Below are positions 1 through 6,083 of a stretch of DNA of 9,304 nucleotides, piece by piece. Position 1 is the first letter of the stretch. Each line of letters starts with the position of its first letter. The DNA is from Spirochaetia bacterium UBA5550. Its GTDB lineage: Bacteria; Spirochaetota; UBA4802; UBA5550. Position numbers and translations under genes: made by a program. The stretch is from NCBI GenBank assembly GCA_002425885.1, contig DINC01000082.1, positions 31,199-40,502 of the forward strand. The letters run 5' to 3'. The notes under the pieces were generated by a model that ran no database searches, had not been told where the DNA came from, and saw only the letters and a program-made list of their open reading frames with translations.

Positions 1-2
1 TT

Positions 3-248
3 AAAGAAATTGAAAAAGGGCAGACAGGCCTGATTGATGCAGACAGTGCAATTCCTGTAGGGGAGATGAAGTCTCCAAACTTTTATCTTACAGGGGATAT
101 CAGGGAGAATAAAAGATATGTCAGCGGTAAAGAGATTCAGTATCTGAAAGTTACTCTTACTCTGTATAACCTTAAGACAAGAGTTCTTGAGTGGCAGGAT
201 GAGCAGGAGTTTCTTAAATCCTCGAAGACAACTAAAATCAGCTTCTAA
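3..248 (+). CDS. lpoB: Penicillin-binding protein activator LpoB-like lipoprotein, 3' end only
   Basis: The frame is open from the left edge, so this is the last 81 residues of a longer protein whose start, signal peptide and lipobox lie outside the window. The tail matches the end of the LpoB family (outer-membrane lipoproteins that activate bifunctional PBPs): a strand with YLTGDI, then a variable turn, then 'YLKVTLTLYNLKT' and 'VLEWQDEQEF'. These correspond to the family's 'L-x-G-x-I' strand and 'V-D-L-K-T-G-x-x-x-W-x-D' ending. Annotation as this family is further supported by the next gene, a COG3014 protein, which is a frequent neighbour of lpoB. Activation of a PBP is inferred from the family; the partner is unknown. 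The stop codon is 25 nt before the next start, so the two are probably co-transcribed. A FlgO/CsgG-like relative is the main alternative. Confidence 0.72.
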   Translation, partial: KEIEKGQTGLIDADSAIPVGEMKSPNFYLTGDIRENKRYVSGKEIQYLKVTLTLYNLKTRVLEWQDEQEFLKSSKTTKISF

Positions 249-268
249 TCTCCGCTGATTAACGGAGA
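249..268 (+). promoter_or_regulatory. Small hairpin overlapping the ribosome binding site of the COG3014 gene
   Basis: Arms TCTCCG (249-254) and CGGAGA (263-268) are a perfect 6-bp inverted repeat with an 8-nt loop. It starts directly after the upstream stop codon (246-248). The right arm contains the GGAGA that serves as Shine-Dalgarno for the ATG at 274. If it folds, it would hide the binding site unless ribosomes finishing the upstream gene open it, a layout that fits translational coupling. There is no T-tract, so it is not an intrinsic terminator. The stem is short and the regulatory role is inference. Confidence 0.4.
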
Positions 269-273
269 GAATA

Positions 274-1677
274 ATGAAGAAAATTAATCTTTTTATAACA
301 GTACTGTTTGCTTCGATAACCCTTATCTCCTGTGCAGGAGGTAGGGATTACTACGAAGCAATGAAGGCTCCTGAAGAGAAATTCTACAAAGGGGAGTATA
401 TGGATGCGGCAAGGATGCTGCTCCCTGATGTGAATAAAGGTGGAAAGGATCAGCTCCTTTTCATGATGGAGTGCGGACTTATGCTGCATACTGCGGGGGA
501 TTTTGAAACCAGCAACAAGGTGCTGCTTCCGGCAGGAAAACTGGCAAAAATAATCCCCGTAAGTGTCACAAAGGAAGCCGCATCCTTCCTTACAAATGAC
601 AGAAGTTCCAACTACAGGGGTGAGGATTTTGAAAAGGTTCTTGTTCATGTATATCTCGGAATAAATTTCCTTATGATGGAAAAATATGAGGAAGCCCGCG
701 TTGAGTTCTCGGCTGTCAATAATGAACTCTCCAAAATAAAAAGCGAAAACGGTGAAGCCCGTTATAAGCAGAATATTATGGCCAAGTATCTCACTGCCAT
801 TGCTTTTGAAACTATTGGTGATATGAATGATGATGAGAAGGATATTGAATTTGCCTATATAGAATATAAGCAGATTTATGCTCTGGACCCGGGACTTGAT
901 ATGGTGAAGAATGATCTTCTCCGGTTATCTAAAAAACTCGGATATGATGATGATTATTCCGACTGGAAAAAGCAATTCCGGAAATCATATAATGAAAGCG
1001 AAAACAATGGTGAGCTGATTACAATTTTTCAGGCAGGAAGAAGCGCTGTTAAACAGAGCCGCGGCTCACTGCTTAAAGATCCGGCTATGGAGCCGATAAT
1101 CAGGGTAACCATTAATACAGGGAATCTGACTGCCGGGGTTACTGTTGCTGCGGTTCTTGTCACATTGAAAAATGCCGAGAATCCTATACCGAAGTTTCAG
1201 AAGAGATCAAACCGTGTAAACAGGGTCCGTGTATCTGCAGGGGGCGAGAGTATCACAACTGTCAAGCTTGAAGATATTGAAGAAACTGCGGTAAAAAACC
1301 TGGAGGATGATTACGGCAGACTGTATAAACGGGTTGCAGTTTCTATTGCAACTAAAGCTGTAGCATCAATAGCAGCTGGTATTGCAGCTAAAAAAATAGC
1401 TGAGCAGAGCAAGCAGCTTGGCCAGTTTGCAGGCCTCATCGGGACTGCGGTGGGTGCAGGAACAGGGATGGCTTTATTTTCGCAGATGAAGCCTGATTTG
1501 CGCTGCTGGCACACGCTCCCTGCGAATTTTCAGCTGGGGAGGATGTCTATCAGACCCGGAAAATACAACGCAAGATTTACACTTTCCGGTGCAGGCGGAA
1601 ATATAGATGAAATCGAAAAAGAAGTTGAAATTAAAAAGGGTCAAAAGACACTGGTAAACCTGAGAACGCTTTATTAG
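274..1677 (+). CDS. COG3014-family lipoprotein with helical repeats, partner of LpoB
   Basis: The protein has 467 residues. The N-terminus is a lipoprotein signal peptide with lipobox LISC and Cys20 as the lipidated residue. Residues 30-240 are helical and TPR-like and carry the recognisable COG3014 block 'EAASFLTNDRSSNYRGEDFE' (101-120), followed by 'EKYEEARVEF'. Residues 275-345 form a beta-rich part. Residues 353-402 are Ala/Gly-rich and hydrophobic, with a glycine-zipper look ('GLIGTAVGAGTG'). The end (410-467) has the family's 'W-x-x-LPA' and 'GQKTLVNLRT' elements. Its biochemical role is unknown. In Gammaproteobacteria this family is encoded beside lpoB and ycfL, so a role at the cell envelope near PBP activation is plausible. 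The ATG at 274 has GGAGA four to ten bases upstream and begins exactly at the signal peptide. The gene forms a probable operon with the LpoB-like gene. Family assignment is from remembered sequence features; function is inferred from context. Confidence 0.82.
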   Translation: MKKINLFITVLFASITLISCAGGRDYYEAMKAPEEKFYKGEYMDAARMLLPDVNKGGKDQLLFMMECGLMLHTAGDFETSNKVLLPAGKLAKIIPVSVTKEAASFLTNDRSSNYRGEDFEKVLVHVYLGINFLMMEKYEEARVEFSAVNNELSKIKSENGEARYKQNIMAKYLTAIAFETIGDMNDDEKDIEFAYIEYKQIYALDPGLDMVKNDLLRLSKKLGYDDDYSDWKKQFRKSYNESENNGELITIFQAGRSAVKQSRGSLLKDPAMEPIIRVTINTGNLTAGVTVAAVLVTLKNAENPIPKFQKRSNRVNRVRVSAGGESITTVKLEDIEETAVKNLEDDYGRLYKRVAVSIATKAVASIAAGIAAKKIAEQSKQLGQFAGLIGTAVGAGTGMALFSQMKPDLRCWHTLPANFQLGRMSIRPGKYNARFTLSGAGGNIDEIEKEVEIKKGQKTLVNLRTLY

Positions 1678-1694
1678 GGTACAGGTTAAAAATA

Positions 1695-3563
1695 ATGACG
1701 CAGAACTATAAAAACAGAACGGGAGAAAGCAAATCTCCCGTTTTTTTTGACAGAGGTATACTTGATCATCTTATATATCCTGCCTGCATCATAACATCAA
1801 AAAGCATCCTCGAATATGTAAACACACCGTTTTTAGAACTCTTCGGAATCGATTCTGAAGAGCGTAAATTCGACTGGCCCAATGTTTTCAATAGCGAACA
1901 TAAAAAAACTGTGGCTCAGGCCTTTGTTAATTCCCTTAATGGAGCCTTTTCGGCCTGTACCGTAGAGGTCAAAACTGCGGAGGGGACCGGAATACCTGTA
2001 GATCTCATGATGCAGCCGGTAGTTAACAAGTCAATTATATCTTCTGTTCTTGTTTTCATAAAGGTTCTGGAGGATGAGGCGCAGAATGGCCATACTAACC
2101 ATTTCAGTACAACAGAAGCTGACAGCAATACTGTTCATTATGAGTTTTCTCCTCTCCCCCTTATCAGATTCAACAGGGATCTGAAAATTGTGAGGTGCAG
2201 CCGTTCTTTTGAGGGGACTCTCGGTTTCAGCCTTGAGGATATGTCAAAAGACGAATGGTGTGTAATAGGAAGTATTTTTAAATATGATGCTGAACGGATA
2301 AAAAATAATATAATAGAGATACTGAAGGGGAATATTCCCTTTAAACGTATTGGTGAGATAAAGGTAAAGAGTAAAAGCGGGGATGAAAAAGTTGTTAATG
2401 TGATTATATACCCCGTAACCCGGGACAAGGAGCTTGCTGCCATTGACCTTATGATGGAGGATATCACCAGGATAAGGGAACTGAAGGAGAGGTTGAGCGC
2501 CGCAAAGAGACTCAATCTTATCAGCGATATAGGGAACGGTTTTATCCACTCAATTAATAATACAATCAATGTAATTTTAAATCAGGCACAGCTGCTTCAG
2601 ATAATAACAGAAAAAGATTCAGTACGCCAGGGACTTAAGCAGATAGAGAAATACGTTCATGAAGTTGTTGACCAGCTCCGCAGAATTAAGGGCTTTATCA
2701 ACGAAAGAAGCGATAATGGAGACGAAAGGGAGGAATCCTTTGAATCCATACTGAGTGACGCAACTGAATTTGTAAGGATTCACTTTAAGGTTGATGAGGA
2801 GAAGAGGAGGAAAAATCTTCAGATTGATCCTGAAAATGTTTCTGATATAATTCTCAGAACCGATACTTTCTTTTTCCGTGAGCTACTTATCTGGGCTATA
2901 CTCAAGGTTTCATCCTATGCTGAAAAGAAAGGGAAGATTGAAATTGAGCTCAAGAAAAATTCATATCATTATATAACTGTTTCGGTCAGGAAAGGGGGGA
3001 CTGCTGATACCTCCAACATTGTACCCTTTATGCTTAATGGTCTCTCCCCGTCAGAGATACGTAATGCTGCTGAAAAGCATAACCTGCGGATTCTTGAAGA
3101 GGAGTCAGTTGACCTCTATTCAATCAAGATAATACTCCCCCCGAAGATGGTTATTGAAAAGGGCGCAGGCAATGGCGGTGATAAGGATTACGCTATTGAA
3201 GAGAGAAACATAATGATTGTTGAAGATGAAAGTGCTCTTCAGCTTATTCTCGGTAATCTATTTGAGAGGATGGGTAATACTGTCTACATCACTGATAACG
3301 GCACTGATGCTTTTGAGGAATTCAAAAAGAAAAACTATGACATAGTGATTACTGATTACGATGTTGCAGGGATGACCGGTATTGAACTTGCTGCAAGGAT
3401 CAAGGAGATAAGCGAGGATACGCTGATAATACTGCTCTCCGGCTGGTCTATCGGTGATTTTAAAAGATATAGCAGTTTTATTGATCTCTTTATGGCAAAG
3501 CCGTTTAACATAGAAGATCTTATTAAAGGTATTATATCCACTGCTGCTGCAAAAAATTCCTGA
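1695..3563 (+). CDS. PAS-PAS hybrid histidine kinase-like protein with degenerate ATPase domain and C-terminal receiver
   Basis: The protein has 622 residues, with no signal peptide or membrane segment, so it is a cytoplasmic sensor. PAS 1 spans about 22-127 and PAS 2 about 147-260 (ending in 'EDIT'). A DHp-type helix follows, with His285 in 'HSINN', where HisKA proteins usually have HE-x-NN. Residues 345-485 sit where HATPase_c should be. There is no N-box Asn around 394-410, 'RKGG' (432-435) replaces the D-x-G-x-G G1 motif, and 'GLSPSE' (449-454) replaces the GxGLGL G2 motif. The receiver (503-620) looks intact: Glu510/Asp511, phospho-acceptor Asp554, Ser582 and Lys602. ATP-dependent autophosphorylation is therefore doubtful; the protein may be a phosphorelay acceptor or a dimeric scaffold. 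The ATG at 1695 is the only standard start that keeps PAS 1; its binding site is weak (AGG at 1683-1685). An intrinsic terminator lies inside codons 8-18. Confidence 0.85.
   Translation: MTQNYKNRTGESKSPVFFDRGILDHLIYPACIITSKSILEYVNTPFLELFGIDSEERKFDWPNVFNSEHKKTVAQAFVNSLNGAFSACTVEVKTAEGTGIPVDLMMQPVVNKSIISSVLVFIKVLEDEAQNGHTNHFSTTEADSNTVHYEFSPLPLIRFNRDLKIVRCSRSFEGTLGFSLEDMSKDEWCVIGSIFKYDAERIKNNIIEILKGNIPFKRIGEIKVKSKSGDEKVVNVIIYPVTRDKELAAIDLMMEDITRIRELKERLSAAKRLNLISDIGNGFIHSINNTINVILNQAQLLQIITEKDSVRQGLKQIEKYVHEVVDQLRRIKGFINERSDNGDEREESFESILSDATEFVRIHFKVDEEKRRKNLQIDPENVSDIILRTDTFFFRELLIWAILKVSSYAEKKGKIEIELKKNSYHYITVSVRKGGTADTSNIVPFMLNGLSPSEIRNAAEKHNLRILEEESVDLYSIKIILPPKMVIEKGAGNGGDKDYAIEERNIMIVEDESALQLILGNLFERMGNTVYITDNGTDAFEEFKKKNYDIVITDYDVAGMTGIELAARIKEISEDTLIILLSGWSIGDFKRYSSFIDLFMAKPFNIEDLIKGIISTAAAKNS
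1718..1748 (+). terminator. Intrinsic terminator located inside the start of the kinase gene
   Basis: Arms AACGGGAGA (1718-1726) and TCTCCCGTT (1734-1742) pair perfectly over 9 bp around a 7-nt loop. They run into eight consecutive T (1741-1748), the last two stem bases being part of the run. This is the full textbook form of a rho-independent terminator, and it acts on the plus strand. It would end transcripts of the LpoB-COG3014 operon 41 to 71 bases after that operon's last stop codon. It lies within codons 8-18 of the downstream kinase gene, so it must also limit transcription of that gene unless translation prevents the hairpin from folding. The structure is seen directly; its activity in the cell is inferred. 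Confidence 0.8.
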
Positions 3564-3590
3564 CATGGTATTACAGCAGTTCGCTATAAT
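3560..3590 (+). promoter_or_regulatory. Candidate sigma-70-type promoter for the lipoprotein-gatC-thpR-pyrK operon
   Basis: CTGACA (3560-3565) differs by one base from TTGACA, and TATAAT (3585-3590) is a perfect -10 element. The spacer is 19 nt, longer than the optimal 17. The -35 box overlaps the stop codon of the kinase gene (3561-3563). It would give a leader of roughly 145 nt. A second, weaker -10 (CATAAT, 3703-3708) nearer the gene has no clear -35. The rest of the 168-bp gap (3564-3731) is AT-rich, and I see no terminator or small ORF in it. The organism's promoter consensus is unknown. Confidence 0.33.
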
Positions 3591-3733
3591 TATAAAAATC
3601 TATAGTTAATTCTCTCCGTGATAAAAATCCCATTCTGTCAGATAACTGCAGCTGTTTCTATTCAGCCGGAATTATACCCTGGTTCTGTAAAAAATGTAAT
3701 TGCATAATCCTACAGCCGTTTCACTGTAACAAT

Positions 3734-3739
3734 GAGGGG
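3734..3739 (+). promoter_or_regulatory. Ribosome binding site that sets the lipoprotein start at 3744
   Basis: GAGGGG lies four bases before the ATG at 3744 and overlaps an earlier in-frame ATG at 3732. The earlier ATG has no purine-rich site in front of it ('TTTCACTGTAACA'). The later start is therefore preferred, which also places the hydrophobic signal peptide directly at the N-terminus. Confidence 0.55.
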
Positions 3740-3743
3740 TCTA

Positions 3744-4382
3744 ATGAGATATACTATCTTTTTATACATACTCTTTATCTCTCTGCTTTTATCCTGTTCG
3801 TCTGCGGGAAAAGGGGGATATAGAGCAGCTGAAAGAGGGGATGTTGATATTGTAGGGAACAGGTCAGGACTTATAAGAACTGTCTACTGTGATATATATG
3901 TTGAAAACCTCAGCAGGCAACTCCGTCAGAAAATTTATGATGCTGATGTCTACAGGGGGAGAGGCAGCGGCATGCCGGTTGAACCATGCTTTCATTTTAT
4001 AGTTTCAAATACATGGAACAGGCCCCTGGTTATAGAAAAAATTGAGCTCCGGTATGATAACGAAGATCATGAACCTGAGTTATATGACTATATAAAAGAT
4101 CCGGATTATGCGGAGAAAAGGTTTGCTGTAAATCTTAATAAAATGATGCAGAACCGGAGGCTCCTCACTGAAGATGAACTTATTGATGAGATTGATTATG
4201 ATACTGAAACTGTTGAATACAGGTCTGATTTTATAGCTCCTGGCGACAAAGTGCTTTTTTACAGATTTTTCTCTGTTATTCCTCACAGAAAAGGTGTGAA
4301 AATGTATATAACGATAAAATATTTTAACATGAAAAAAATAATTGATTTTGATATAACCCGTTTTGATTATACAGATGAGTAA
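3744..4382 (+). CDS. Predicted lipoprotein of unknown function
   Basis: I do not recognise a family. From the preferred start the protein has 212 residues; an in-frame ATG at 3732 would add four. The N-terminus is a strong lipoprotein signal peptide with lipobox LLSC and Cys18, followed by Ser-Ser-Ala-Gly, so export and lipid anchoring are well supported. Two stretches look like beta-sandwich strands: 'CFHFIVSNTWNRPLVIEKIE' near residues 88-107, and the C-terminal part ending 'KGVKMYITIKYFNMKKIIDF'. They are separated by a very acidic middle (EDHEPELYDYIKD, then EDELIDEIDYDTE). An immunoglobulin-like or DUF1425/YcfL-like fold is conceivable, and YcfL is a known neighbour of lpoB and COG3014, but that link is speculation. 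The gene is the first of a probable operon; gatC begins 44 nt downstream. Confidence 0.75.
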   Translation: MRYTIFLYILFISLLLSCSSAGKGGYRAAERGDVDIVGNRSGLIRTVYCDIYVENLSRQLRQKIYDADVYRGRGSGMPVEPCFHFIVSNTWNRPLVIEKIELRYDNEDHEPELYDYIKDPDYAEKRFAVNLNKMMQNRRLLTEDELIDEIDYDTETVEYRSDFIAPGDKVLFYRFFSVIPHRKGVKMYITIKYFNMKKIIDFDITRFDYTDE

Positions 4383-4426
4383 TTGAACATTTTAGAGAAT
4401 TGATAAAACCGGGAGTTTTACGGAAG

Positions 4427-4714
4427 ATGAAGATAAATGAAAATGATATTCAGAAAGTAGCAAAGCTTGCGCGTCTTGAACTGAGCAGCGGGGAGAGAGA
4501 GGAGTTTTCAAGACAGCTCAATGATATTATTGAGTATGTTGAGAAGATAAATGAACTGGACACTTCTGGCGTTAAACCTGCTGATCATATAGTGGAACTC
4601 TCTAATGTATTCAGAGAAGACGTTGTGCAGAGATCCATTGACACCTCCGAGATTGAAAAGATGGCTCCTGCATTTAAAAACGGGCATATTGTTGTCCCCA
4701 GGATTATCGAATAG
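4427..4714 (+). CDS. gatC: Aspartyl/glutamyl-tRNA(Asn/Gln) amidotransferase subunit C
   Basis: GatC is the small subunit of the GatCAB amidotransferase, which converts Glu-tRNA(Gln) and/or Asp-tRNA(Asn) to the amidated form in the cytoplasm. The 95-residue length is typical. Family landmarks are the N-terminal 'VAKLARLELS' helix, the 'FSRQLNDIIEYVEKINELDT' helix with a following 'GVKPADH' turn, and the C-terminal 'NVFREDVV', 'APAFKNGHIVVP' and 'IIE' ending. The reading frame is open further upstream to a TTG at 4400, but the family normally begins at the 'MKINENDI' segment, so the ATG at 4427 is chosen. The only SD-like sequence, GGGAG at 4411-4415, is rather far away (11 nt). Its partners gatA and gatB are not adjacent, so they must be elsewhere if the enzyme is complete. 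thpR starts 7 nt after the stop. Confidence 0.93.
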   Translation: MKINENDIQKVAKLARLELSSGEREEFSRQLNDIIEYVEKINELDTSGVKPADHIVELSNVFREDVVQRSIDTSEIEKMAPAFKNGHIVVPRIIE

Positions 4715-4719
4715 GGGAG
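4713..4719 (+). promoter_or_regulatory. Ribosome binding site for thpR
   Basis: AGGGGAG overlaps the gatC stop codon (4712-4714) and lies two bases before the GTG at 4722, or four bases if the AGGGG core is counted. It supports the GTG as the thpR start over longer readings of the same frame, which would run inside gatC. The tight arrangement fits translational coupling of gatC and thpR. Confidence 0.55.
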
Positions 4720-4721
4720 TC

Positions 4722-5291
4722 GTGAAAAGCAGAAGACTCTTTATAGCTCTTCCTGTTGATGACTGTGAGTTAACAGAACCTCTTAGCGGTATATTCAGAG
4801 ATCTGGATAAGTATGACGGCATCCTGAAAACTGTGAGTAATATAAATTTGCATATAACCATGAAATTCCTCGGTGATGTTGATGAGGAGAATATATCCAG
4901 GATGTTGGAATCGTTCAGTTCACTTGAAGGTTCCGGAAGGATCGAGTATACTTTAAGCGGTATAGGCTGCTTCCCTTCTTTGTCTGCACCTTCAGTTATC
5001 TGGGCAGGTATTGAGTGCGATATGAAAAAAATTTCCGGATTGTTCTCACTGGTTGAGGAGTTCTGCGGGTCTTTCGGATTTGAGAAAGAGACCCGGAGGT
5101 TCACGCCCCATCTTACAGTTGCAAGAGTGAGAAGAGGTAAAGATGCTCCTTCCGGATTGAAGGATTTTATCAGGAAAAATAAAGAAAGAGTTTACGGGGA
5201 ATCGGTTTTTGACAGGCTTGTGCTTTTTGAATCGAAGCTTGATAAAACCGGACCGGAGTATACTAACCTGGCTGAAGTCAGATTTATTTGA
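4722..5291 (+). CDS. thpR: RNA 2',3'-cyclic phosphodiesterase (2'-5' RNA ligase family)
   Basis: The protein is a 189-residue member of the 2H phosphoesterase superfamily. It opens with 'RLFIALPVDD', the usual ThpR start. Both catalytic HxTx motifs are present: HITM (His44, Thr46), followed by 'KFLGDV', and HLTV (His130, Thr132), preceded by 'RRFTP'. The conserved 'LSGIGCFPS' and 'VIWAGI' segments and the late 'LFESKL' strand also fit the family. Characterised members open 2',3'-cyclic phosphate ends of RNA and can ligate tRNA halves through a 2'-5' bond in vitro; the natural substrate is generally unclear. The GTG at 4722 is chosen because it matches the family N-terminus and has a strong binding site; an ATG at 4605 in the same frame lies within gatC. 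pyrK follows after 31 nt, so all three are probably one operon. Confidence 0.92.
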   Translation: MKSRRLFIALPVDDCELTEPLSGIFRDLDKYDGILKTVSNINLHITMKFLGDVDEENISRMLESFSSLEGSGRIEYTLSGIGCFPSLSAPSVIWAGIECDMKKISGLFSLVEEFCGSFGFEKETRRFTPHLTVARVRRGKDAPSGLKDFIRKNKERVYGESVFDRLVLFESKLDKTGPEYTNLAEVRFI

Positions 5292-5322
5292 TATACAGAA
5301 AAAAACGGAGAAACAGAATAAT

Positions 5323-6078
5323 ATGGCAATACTCCTCAACAGGCCTGAACAGGTTGCTGATGAACACTTTATGATGAAGATAAAGATTCCGGGAGTTTCT
5401 TTTTACCCTGGACAGTTTATAAATATTAAGACCTCTGAAGGTACAGATCCTCTTCTTCGCAGGCCATTCTCGATTTTTGATGCTGAAGGTGATACTGCAA
5501 CAATTATCATCCGTGTTATAGGGAAAGGAACAGAATTGCTGAGCCGTATGGAACCGGGTGAGATAAATGTTGTGGGGCCCACAGGGAATGGCTTCACAAT
5601 GGAGGATAATAAGAATCTTCTTCTTGCAGGCGGCGGCGTTGGTAACGCTCCTCTCTTCTATCTCATGAAAGAACTTAAGAAGAGGGGAAACCGGATAACA
5701 TATATCTACTGCTCAAGAAGTGCGTCATACCTGTTTTACCCGGAGATGTATGAGAAGCTTGCTGATGAGTTTATTATAACAACAGATGACGGTTCTGCAG
5801 GAATAAAGGGTTTTGCCACTGATGTTATGAAAGATAAAATTTCGGCGGAAGGGTATGATAGAGTATACTGCTGCGGCCCTGATCCGATGATGAAGAAGAC
5901 AACATCCCTGGCGCACAAGAACAGCCCGGTGGAAGTTTCAGTTGAAAATTACTTCGGCTGTGGTGTGGGGCTTTGTGTCGGATGCACAGTGGATACTATT
6001 GACGGATATAAAAGAGCCTGTGTTGACGGGCCTGTTTTTGACGGAAGAAAAATTCTCTGGGAAAATATGCCTGACTGA
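5323..6078 (+). CDS. pyrK: Dihydroorotate dehydrogenase B (NAD+), electron transfer subunit
   Basis: PyrK passes electrons from the class 1B dihydroorotate dehydrogenase (PyrD) to NAD+ in pyrimidine synthesis. The 251-residue protein has the ferredoxin-reductase layout. A beta-barrel carries the FAD motif 'RRPFSIF' (46-52), and the NAD-binding half carries 'LLAGGGVGNAPLFYL' (100-114) and 'VYCCGPDPMM' (181-190). A C-terminal [2Fe-2S] site has four cysteines, 213, 218, 221 and 233 (C-x4-C-x2-C-x11-C), ending in 'CVDGPVFDG'. Four cysteines, rather than the three plus acidic residue of NfnA-type relatives, favour PyrK. The ATG at 5323 begins at the family N-terminus; the nearest SD-like CGGAG (5306-5310) is 12 nt away. 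No pyrD is adjacent, and the next gene is on the other strand. It is the last gene of the operon and is followed by a hairpin. Confidence 0.88.
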   Translation: MAILLNRPEQVADEHFMMKIKIPGVSFYPGQFINIKTSEGTDPLLRRPFSIFDAEGDTATIIIRVIGKGTELLSRMEPGEINVVGPTGNGFTMEDNKNLLLAGGGVGNAPLFYLMKELKKRGNRITYIYCSRSASYLFYPEMYEKLADEFIITTDDGSAGIKGFATDVMKDKISAEGYDRVYCCGPDPMMKKTTSLAHKNSPVEVSVENYFGCGVGLCVGCTVDTIDGYKRACVDGPVFDGRKILWENMPD

Positions 6079-6083
6079 TGAGG

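Noticed and set aside
259..648. Minus-strand open frame of 129 codons opposite the COG3014 gene
   Set aside because: It is fully antisense to a confident lipoprotein gene and has no domain or signal of its own.
2138..2569. Minus-strand open frame of 143 codons opposite the kinase gene, hydrophobic in translation
   Set aside because: The hydrophobic content arises from reading the complement of charged codons in PAS 2; no family resemblance and no binding site.
3540..3580. CTGCTGCTGC run and distant CAGCAG after the kinase gene, as a possible terminator
   Set aside because: The arms give only 7 bp with a 27-nt loop and no T-tract; the run is coding for Ala-Ala-Ala and looks accidental.
4400..4426. 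TTG-initiated N-terminal extension of gatC
   Set aside because: The extra residues are not part of the GatC family, and the standard N-terminus begins at the ATG at 4427.
4716..4740. Short inverted repeat (GAGTC/GACTC) around the thpR start codon
   Set aside because: Only 5 bp with a 13-nt loop; this is expected by chance and too weak to claim as regulatory.
4508..5104. Minus-strand open frame of 198 codons across gatC and thpR
   Set aside because: It lies opposite two well-identified genes, its translation has no recognisable domain, and it has no fitting ribosome binding site; it is an antisense shadow.
5209..5322. Upstream extension of pyrK into thpR
   Set aside because: It would overlap the thpR C-terminus, and the PyrK family start matches the ATG at 5323.
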